DNA of 64,000 bases. Source: Axinella damicornis (Eukaryota > Porifera > Demospongiae > Axinellida > Axinellidae). Numbering within the stretch: position 1 is the stretch's first letter; the number at the start of each line of letters is the position of its first letter. The notes under the pieces were generated by a model. That model searched no databases. It was given only the letters and a program-made list of their open reading frames with translations, and had not been told where the DNA came from. Shown piece by piece: positions 61,251 through 64,000 of this stretch. The position numbers and the translations under genes were made by a program. The DNA is taken from NCBI GenBank assembly GCA_963931865.1, contig OZ007508.1:315001-379000 (forward strand), written 5' to 3'.

Positions 61251-63368
61251 ATGGCCACTGTGACTGATGAGAGCATAGACGTAGTCGGTGAAGCAGTTCA
61301 GCCGGATGCAGTTGGAGATGCGGAACCGCAGGGTGCAAGTGGGGCTGTTGCGGCGACTGTCTTACCCGGCAGAGAGAACTGGGAAACAGAGCTCACTACT
61401 TACAAGACAAGCGGTGTTGTCAATGAACCGTGTGTGATTTGTGTAGCTACTGATGAAACAGACACGAACTGGAAGAGGAGCCGGTACAACTACTCCATGT
61501 CCTGCTCCTCCAGCGTGACTGACCTGTACTCCGCCATCGCCAAGGAAGCAGGTATGCCGAGGTGGAAGGTCGGCGTTGATGCACAACAGTAGGAGGGAGA
61601 CTGTGCTTTGGATTCATGCTGGGGTTATTGTTTGTGAGGGATGACTGGATGACTAGACCAGTGTGCAGTATATTCTCCCCCTAGTGCAGTCTGAACATAT
61701 GTTCCCCCAATAAATTTTATGTCTCTGCTGAGGTTGTTTCCAGGGCCCCGTAAAATTATTGCACAAATGGGAGGGCAGTGCGCACGGGGCCACAGTTACC
61801 AAATTGCCAGACGCAATGCCAGTTTAGTTGGTTGGTTGTTTCTCCCCTCGGGCAAAAAAGTACTCGGAGTGGCAATTTGGTACTTGCAGGGATTCTAGCC
61901 TTTTATGCCGTCAAAACCGCCTCCTATCCCCCTCCTAGGCCCTCTCGCTACATCCATTTCAGCTCTGCGCACGGGCGCGCTGCACCACAGGCGTCCTCTT
62001 GGTGGACGTGAGCGCCCGCAGCCCACTCGCTGCTTGTACTTTCAAGTAATTTGACCCAGCCAAGTGTTCTCTGACGTGATATACGCTCAGTGATGAGAGA
62101 TCTGCCCAACAACTGCGGAGCTTTTTGGTCCTGAGGAGGACGCGCTTCTTCCACGGCCTCGGATTGTCAGTGCACTCGTCAACCTTCATTGCACGTGTCC
62201 ATTACTCGTGCACTTCCGTATATCTTATTACTTGGACCGTATACCTCCGTATACTACGATACGTCATTATGACGTCATGGTTGGTTGTTCGTTCACAGGT
62301 CAAGGCAAAAAGGGGGATTGCGTCGGCAAAAAGGTGAACGGTGGCCCCCCCCCGTGGCAGTGCGGGAGAATATTCGGTTCAATGCTGGTTGTGTTGGCCC
62401 AATCGCAGGGAGGTCCAATGCAGAAGCTGAGAACCGAATACATTCTCAGGTACTGTCCGACCTAGGGAGTGGAATATAACTCACTCGTTGTCCAAGTCTA
62501 GCTTCTTTGATCGACAGGCACGGTGGTACTTTGGGGTCGAATTGGTAGCATCAAACCTATCTCAGACCTTCTGAGGAGTCTGGCTTCAGGATAATAAAAC
62601 TCCGAGGCACTCTCTTGCAGGTCCGCTTTGACCCATTGGTTTGAGCAGAAAATATATAGCAATACTACATGTATATTGCCAGCAGTTATGACTCCACCCA
62701 ATCAGCAATTATTCCGGTCGTACGAATTAAGAGCTGAACTAATCGCTGAAGGGGCATGACAAAATATTCGGTTTAGTGACAAAAAATGTATCCACTCAGA
62801 TTGTAGCCTTTAGTAATAAACTTTGGGAATTCCAGGTGGTATCCCAGGGCTCTCCCCTCTGAATTCCTAAAGTCACCTCCATATACATGTAACTTGTTCA
62901 AGAGCTCCAGTCCCTGCAGACAGCCTGGATCAGTTTCGGCCCTCGTTTATGCAGGTAGACGAGCCCGTGAATGACCTCTAGTGGCTTTGGTTCCTTTAAA
63001 GTGATTTATGGAAAACGAACTGTCTACCTTGTCTCCACCTCTCCTCCCCTCCTCTATTCTCTCTTCTTTCGTTCCTCTCCTTTCCCCCTCTCCTCCCTTC
63101 CTCTCTCCTCCTCCTTCCCCTCCCTTCATCACTCTTCCTCCTTCCCTTCCCTCCTCCTTCCCCTCCTGCAGGCTACGTGGAGGGCACATTTGAGTTGGTC
63201 TGGCGGAAACAGAACTCAGATGCACCTGGAGAGGAGGAGGTGGTGCTCGAGTGGAAGTCCTCCGCCACCCTAAATGAGATGGGGATGCCAACTGACCCGG
63301 TCAAGAGCTACCTGCTCATCAGAGAGGGGCAGGACGGTGCTGTCCCTCAGAGGACCCAACAGCAGCAG
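61251..63368 (+). CDS. Unidentified protein, possibly with a ubiquitin-like region (partial)
   Basis: Two exons join in phase: 61251-61551 and 63172-63368, with a good donor (GCAG|GTATGC) and acceptor (CTGCAG|GC). They give 165 residues, continuing to the right through a donor at 63369. The N-terminal 35 residues are acidic and Ala-rich. The region WKRSRYNYSMSCSSSVTDLY, SAIAKEAGYVEGTFELVW, SATLNEMGMPTDPVKSYLLI resembles a beta-grasp (ubiquitin-like) pattern of the type found in large deubiquitinases. This is a guess from the alternation of hydrophobic residues. I do not recognise the gene. Confidence 0.6.
61552..63171. other. Large intron of the unidentified gene
   Basis: No exon recognised. 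The last 130 bases are rich in CTCC/TTCC and lead directly to the acceptor at 63171, as in many other introns here. Confidence 0.5.
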
Positions 63369-63689
63369 GTAACAGGTTGAATTATTGTTGCCTACAAGAT
63401 GTACCCATCCATCGCTAGGAGGTGCCCGTCCCTCGCTAGGAGGTTACTAGGGGTGCCCATCCCTTACGAGGCTCCCATTCCTCACTTGGAGGTTGCTTTT
63501 AGTGTGCTGTGTACGGCTTGTGATGACATTCTGTCATTCCTCAATTACTCAATTAGTCTTGCAACCTTCATGTACGCTGTATAAGTGTAAGTAGAAGTTA
63601 GGGAAATTCCCTAGCAATTTGAGCCCTTATTGCAAGGTCTGCATGACTAACCAAACTGAAACAAGTTGACTAATCAATTAAAGTAAGGC

Positions 63690-64000
63690 CATTGCCTGCT
63701 TTGCTTGCCTGTCAGCTGGTCATGAGGGACCTGCTTGCTCCGTTGCTTGCCTGTCAGCTGGTCATGAGGGGCCTGCTTGCTCTGTTGCTTGCCTGTCAGC
63801 TAGTCATGAGGGACCTGCTTGCTCCGTTGCTTGCCTGTCAGCTGGTCATGAGGGACCTGCTTGCTCCGTTGCTTGCCTGTCAGCTGGTCATGAGGGACCT
63901 GCTTGCTCCGTTGCTAGCCTGTCAGCTAGTCATGAGGGGCCTGCTTGCTCCGTTGCTAGCCTGTCAGCTAGTCATGAGGGGCCTGCTTGCTCCGTTGCTA
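63690..64000. repeat. 42-bp minisatellite running off the right edge
   Basis: The unit TTGCTTGCCTGTCAGCTGGT plus CATGAGGGACCTGCTTGCTCCG (42 bp) occurs at least seven times with few substitutions (TGGTC/TAGTC, GGAC/GGGC, TTGC/TAGC). Confidence 0.93.

Overview
The window is eukaryotic nuclear DNA from an animal. Its genes are split by GT-AG introns and encode recognisable metazoan proteins. A tandem family of single-exon secreted fibrinogen-like proteins, dense microsatellites and many short foldback elements point to an early-branching metazoan, most likely a sponge. The phylum is an inference and the species cannot be told. There is one assembly gap of 200 Ns (51433-51632).

Layout. TTLL12 (minus, <1095-16473, C-terminal end outside the window) is head to head with ABT1 (plus, 16555-19333), with 81 bp between the start codons. 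ABT1 converges on ABHD14 (minus, 19810-21853). ABHD14 is divergent from NADSYN1 (plus, 22901-44061; 18 exons reconstructed with phases that join). An intergenic block of repeats and fibrinogen-like genes follows (44.1-51.4 kb), then GRWD1 (plus, 51865-54671). Next comes a large Ras-association-domain gene (minus, 55014-60687), and divergent from it an unidentified gene (plus, from 61251) that runs off the right edge.

The most notable organisation is a family of about 345-residue secreted proteins with a fibrinogen-like fold start (YCDM...GGWTRVA) and a C-terminal CGSPPCC block. Three near-complete or broken copies lie antisense inside the 7.3 kb fourth intron of TTLL12. Two more lie antisense inside the 12 kb third intron of NADSYN1. 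Two intact copies lie in a tandemly duplicated ~3 kb unit between NADSYN1 and GRWD1. Three copies are intact by sequence outside or inside the introns with no visible lesion (32485-33513, 46416-47438, 49410-50447) plus one in the TTLL12 intron (10962-12011); two carry one frameshift each, one is truncated, and several shorter relics remain. The family is undergoing birth and death while using the introns of housekeeping genes as sites of residence.

The non-coding part is unusually rich in mobile and repeat structure. It holds a foldback family with ends TAGYCTC and 9-bp target duplications (including a perfect 72-bp palindrome), a TTAA-flanked element, a TA-flanked element, and an 8-bp-duplication hAT-like element. 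It also holds minisatellites with 21-, 24/31-, 27-, 32- and 42-bp units. Microsatellites very often abut 3' splice sites with the pyrimidine-rich strand in the sense orientation. The conserved genes have unrelated housekeeping roles (tubulin-ligase-like, ribosome biogenesis, alpha/beta hydrolase, NAD synthesis), so no shared pathway is implied.
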